Below, piece after piece: positions 34,122-35,761 of a DNA stretch of 35,761 nt. The translations under genes and the position numbers were made by a program. This stretch comes from Pseudomonadota bacterium (GTDB lineage: Bacteria > Pseudomonadota > Gammaproteobacteria > Xanthomonadales > Rhodanobacteraceae): positions 1 to 35,761 of the forward strand of contig JAJYSM010000032.1 of NCBI GenBank assembly GCA_021793575.1. Reading direction: 5' to 3'. How positions within the stretch are numbered: position 1 is the stretch's first letter; each line of letters begins with the position of its first letter. The notes under the pieces are model-generated. The model was not told the DNA's origin. It worked only from the letters and a program-made list of their open reading frames with translations, and did no database searches.

Positions 34122-35154
34122 AGCCGTGTCCGCAGCCGGTGCTGTCCGCCGCGGCGGCGGGATGCAGGATATCGGCATGCGCGGTGCCCGCGGCCTCGAC
34201 GACTTCCAGCGGATGCAGGTCGAGCCGGCGGAACAGCGCGCGATCCTGCGCCACGTCCGGGTTGCCGGTGGTCAGCAGCTTTTCGCCGTAAAAAATCGAG
34301 CCGGCACCGGCGAAGAAGCACAGCGCCTGCACCGCGTCGTCCATCTGCTGGCGCCCGGCCGACAGCCGCACCACCGAGGCGGGCATCAGCAGCCGCGCCA
34401 CCGCGATCGTGCGCACGAACTCGAACGGGTCCAGCTTCTCCGCGTTGGCCAGCGGCGTGCCCGGCACCGGCACCAGCTGGTTGATCGGCACCGACTGCGG
34501 GTGTTCGGGCAGGTTGGCCAGCGCCTGCAGCAGGCCGGCGCGCTGGTCGCGCGTCTCGCCCATGCCGACGATGCCGCCGCAGCAGGTTTTCAGGCCGGCA
34601 TCGCGCACCTGTTCCAGCGTGCCGAGGCGGTCCTGGTACTCGCGCGTGTGGATGATCTCGCCGTAGAACTCCGGCGCGGTGTCGATGTTGTGGTTGTAGT
34701 AGTCCAGCCCGGCCGCCTTCAGCGCCTGCGCGTGGCCGTCGCCCAGCAGGCCCAGCGTGGCGCAGGTTTCCAGGCCCAGGTCCTTCACCGCGCGCACGAT
34801 CGCGGCGACCTTGGGAATGTCGCGATCCTTCGGCCCGCGCCACGCCGCGCCCATGCAGAAACGGCTGGCGCCGGCGGCCTTGGCGGCCCTGGCGCGCTCC
34901 AGCACGTCGTCGATCTCCATCAGCTTCTGCGCGGTCACGCCGGTGTCGTAGCGAGCCGCCTGCGGGCAGTAGGCGCAGTCTTCCGGGCAGCCGCCGGTCT
35001 TGATCGACAGCAGCGTGGACACCTGCACCGCGTTCGGATCGTGATGCGCGCGATGCACGCCGTGCGCCCGATGCAGCAGCTCGTTGAACGGCAGATCGAA
35101 CAGCGCGCGCACCTCCTCGCGGCTCCAGTCGTGGCGGGTGGCGGCGTTCGTCAT
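34099..35154 (-). CDS. bioB: BioB, biotin synthase
   Basis: 351 residues from the ATG at 35154. This radical SAM enzyme has its 4Fe-4S cysteines at C56, C60 and C63 ([13 protein letters not shown]). Further family motifs are [57 protein letters not shown] and the RLSAGRQQM segment that ligates the second iron-sulphur cluster. It inserts sulphur into dethiobiotin in the last step of biotin synthesis. The C-terminus ends in a Cys-rich [12 protein letters not shown] tail. It is the first gene of the minus-strand biotin run. bioA and bioD are not in the window. Confidence 0.97.
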   Translation of the reverse strand: MTNAATRHDWSREEVRALFDLPFNELLHRAHGVHRAHHDPNAVQVSTLLSIKTGGCPEDCAYCPQAARYDTGVTAQKLMEIDDVLERARAAKAAGASRFCMGAAWRGPKDRDIPKVAAIVRAVKDLGLETCATLGLLGDGHAQALKAAGLDYYNHNIDTAPEFYGEIIHTREYQDRLGTLEQVRDAGLKTCCGGIVGMGETRDQRAGLLQALANLPEHPQSVPINQLVPVPGTPLANAEKLDPFEFVRTIAVARLLMPASVVRLSAGRQQMDDAVQALCFFAGAGSIFYGEKLLTTGNPDVAQDRALFRRLDLHPLEVVEAAGTAHADILHPAAAADSTGCGHGCGCSAAA

Positions 35155-35185
35155 GGGGCGGCAACTCCGGAGCGTGAGGCGGGAA

Positions 35186-35214
35186 AGTGTGGGAGCCGTT
35201 CCGGGGCGTGTCAA
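35186..35214 (-). promoter_or_regulatory. bioB: Likely bioB operon promoter
   Basis: On the minus strand, a perfect TTGACA -35 box (35209-35214) is followed after 17 bp by CACACT (35186-35191), a 3/6 match to the -10 consensus. The inferred start lies about 25 bp upstream of the bioB ATG. I see no clear BirA- or BioQ-type operator. Confidence 0.5.
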
Positions 35215-35310
35215 CTCGATATCCACAGATCTGGTTGACCTGCACGCGCTGGCCGCGATGCCGCTACCATCCGTGCATCGCATGCCGGCGCCGCCGAGGT
35301 CAGGGAGATG

Positions 35311-35761
35311 ATGCGCATCGACGCGCTGGTGCAACGGCTGCAGCGCTTCGTGCTGCCCCTGCGCTGCCTGCTGTGTGCCGGCGCCGGCGCCGCAGGCATC
35401 GACCTGTGCGCCGACTGCGCCGCCGAGCTGCCGCGCAACCCCAGTTGTTGCGCCCGCTGCGCCCTGCCGCTGGCAACCGCCGCGCTGCAGTGCGGTGCAT
35501 GCCAGCGCCAGCCGCCGCCGTGGGATGCCGCGTGGGCGCCGTTCCGCTATGGCTGGCCGCTGGATCGGCTGGAGTCGCGCTACAAGTTCGGTGCCGATCT
35601 GGCGGCCGGCCGCGTGCTGTCGGCGCTGTGGCGCCGCGAGCCGCGCAGCATCGAGCTGCCGCAACTGCTGCTGCCGGTACCGCTGCATCGCCAGCGGCTG
35701 CGCCAGCGCGGCTACAACCAGGCGCTGGAACTGGCCCGGCCGCTGGCGCGCGAGTTCGGCG
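35311..35761 (+). CDS. comF: ComF-family phosphoribosyltransferase-like protein (5' part)
   Basis: The first 150 residues, cut by the window end. The start is ATG 35311 (or the adjoining ATG 35308) after AGGGAG. A four-pair Cys cluster of double zinc-finger type ([29 protein letters not shown]) is followed by the PRTase-like segment [20 protein letters not shown]. ComF is needed for natural transformation, probably acting on single-stranded DNA at the inner face of the membrane with PriA and DprA. It is divergent from bioB. Confidence 0.93.
   Translation, partial: MRIDALVQRLQRFVLPLRCLLCAGAGAAGIDLCADCAAELPRNPSCCARCALPLATAALQCGACQRQPPPWDAAWAPFRYGWPLDRLESRYKFGADLAAGRVLSALWRREPRSIELPQLLLPVPLHRQRLRQRGYNQALELARPLAREFG

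Noticed and set aside
1-35761. CRISPR arrays, tRNA or rRNA genes
   Set aside because: I found no regularly spaced repeats and no tRNA- or rRNA-like sequence on reading the window.

Overview
The window is high-GC gammaproteobacterial chromosome. The housekeeping genes (tex, mnmG, pepN, tag, and a bioB-bioF-trhO-bioH-bioC run divergent from comF), an excellent CRP/Clp-type site and a REP-like GTGGGAGCGG palindrome suggest Xanthomonadales (Lysobacterales), perhaps Rhodanobacteraceae. This placement is inference from gene content and style; no search was run.

Layout. (1) 1-4077 is accessory DNA: the 3' end of an unknown gene, a 1470-bp IS701-family element with 13-bp inverted repeats and a CTAG target duplication placed directly upstream of a hypothetical gene, and a minus-strand three-gene unit (small unknown protein, HigA-like antitoxin, DEDDh exonuclease). 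(2) 4078-17915 is mostly core: tex, an RDD/GYF_2 membrane protein, mnmG, a non-coding stretch with strong hairpins, a small protein gene behind a CRP-like site, pepN, a mutarotase-like gene overlapping a PLP-dependent dehydratase/racemase gene, a 151-bp MITE carrying a nested REP palindrome, a membrane hydroxylase of the sterol-desaturase type, an EamA transporter and tag. (3) 18124-30310 is a mosaic type I restriction-modification island. (4) 30471-35761 is the biotin cluster on the minus strand plus the start of comF on the plus strand.

The island is the most interesting part. On the plus strand it runs hsdR, dinD, a 111-bp remnant of a second hsdR 3' end, hsdS, a truncated rhuM, a PHP-domain/ABC-ATPase gene, an overlapping Schlafen-AlbA_2/HATPase gene, a frameshifted small gene and a 102-bp remnant of a second hsdM 5' end. 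An inverted vapBC pair follows, then intact hsdM. So dinD and vapBC each sit between an intact hsd gene and a diverged (86-88% identical) piece of the same gene. This looks like two cargo insertions coupled to allele replacement at the hsdR/hsdS and hsdM boundaries. HsdR, HsdM and HsdS would form the restriction-modification enzyme. The PHP-ABC ATPase and the AlbA_2 protein overlap by 19 bp and look like a separate two-gene candidate defence module. dinD also contains a perfect 32-bp palindrome inside its coding sequence.

The biotin genes are linked by short overlaps (bioB/bioF, trhO/bioH and bioH/bioC) with a 47-bp gap between bioF and trhO. They could be read from a promoter with a perfect TTGACA -35 box upstream of bioB. 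The operon includes trhO, a tRNA-modification gene with no evident biotin role.
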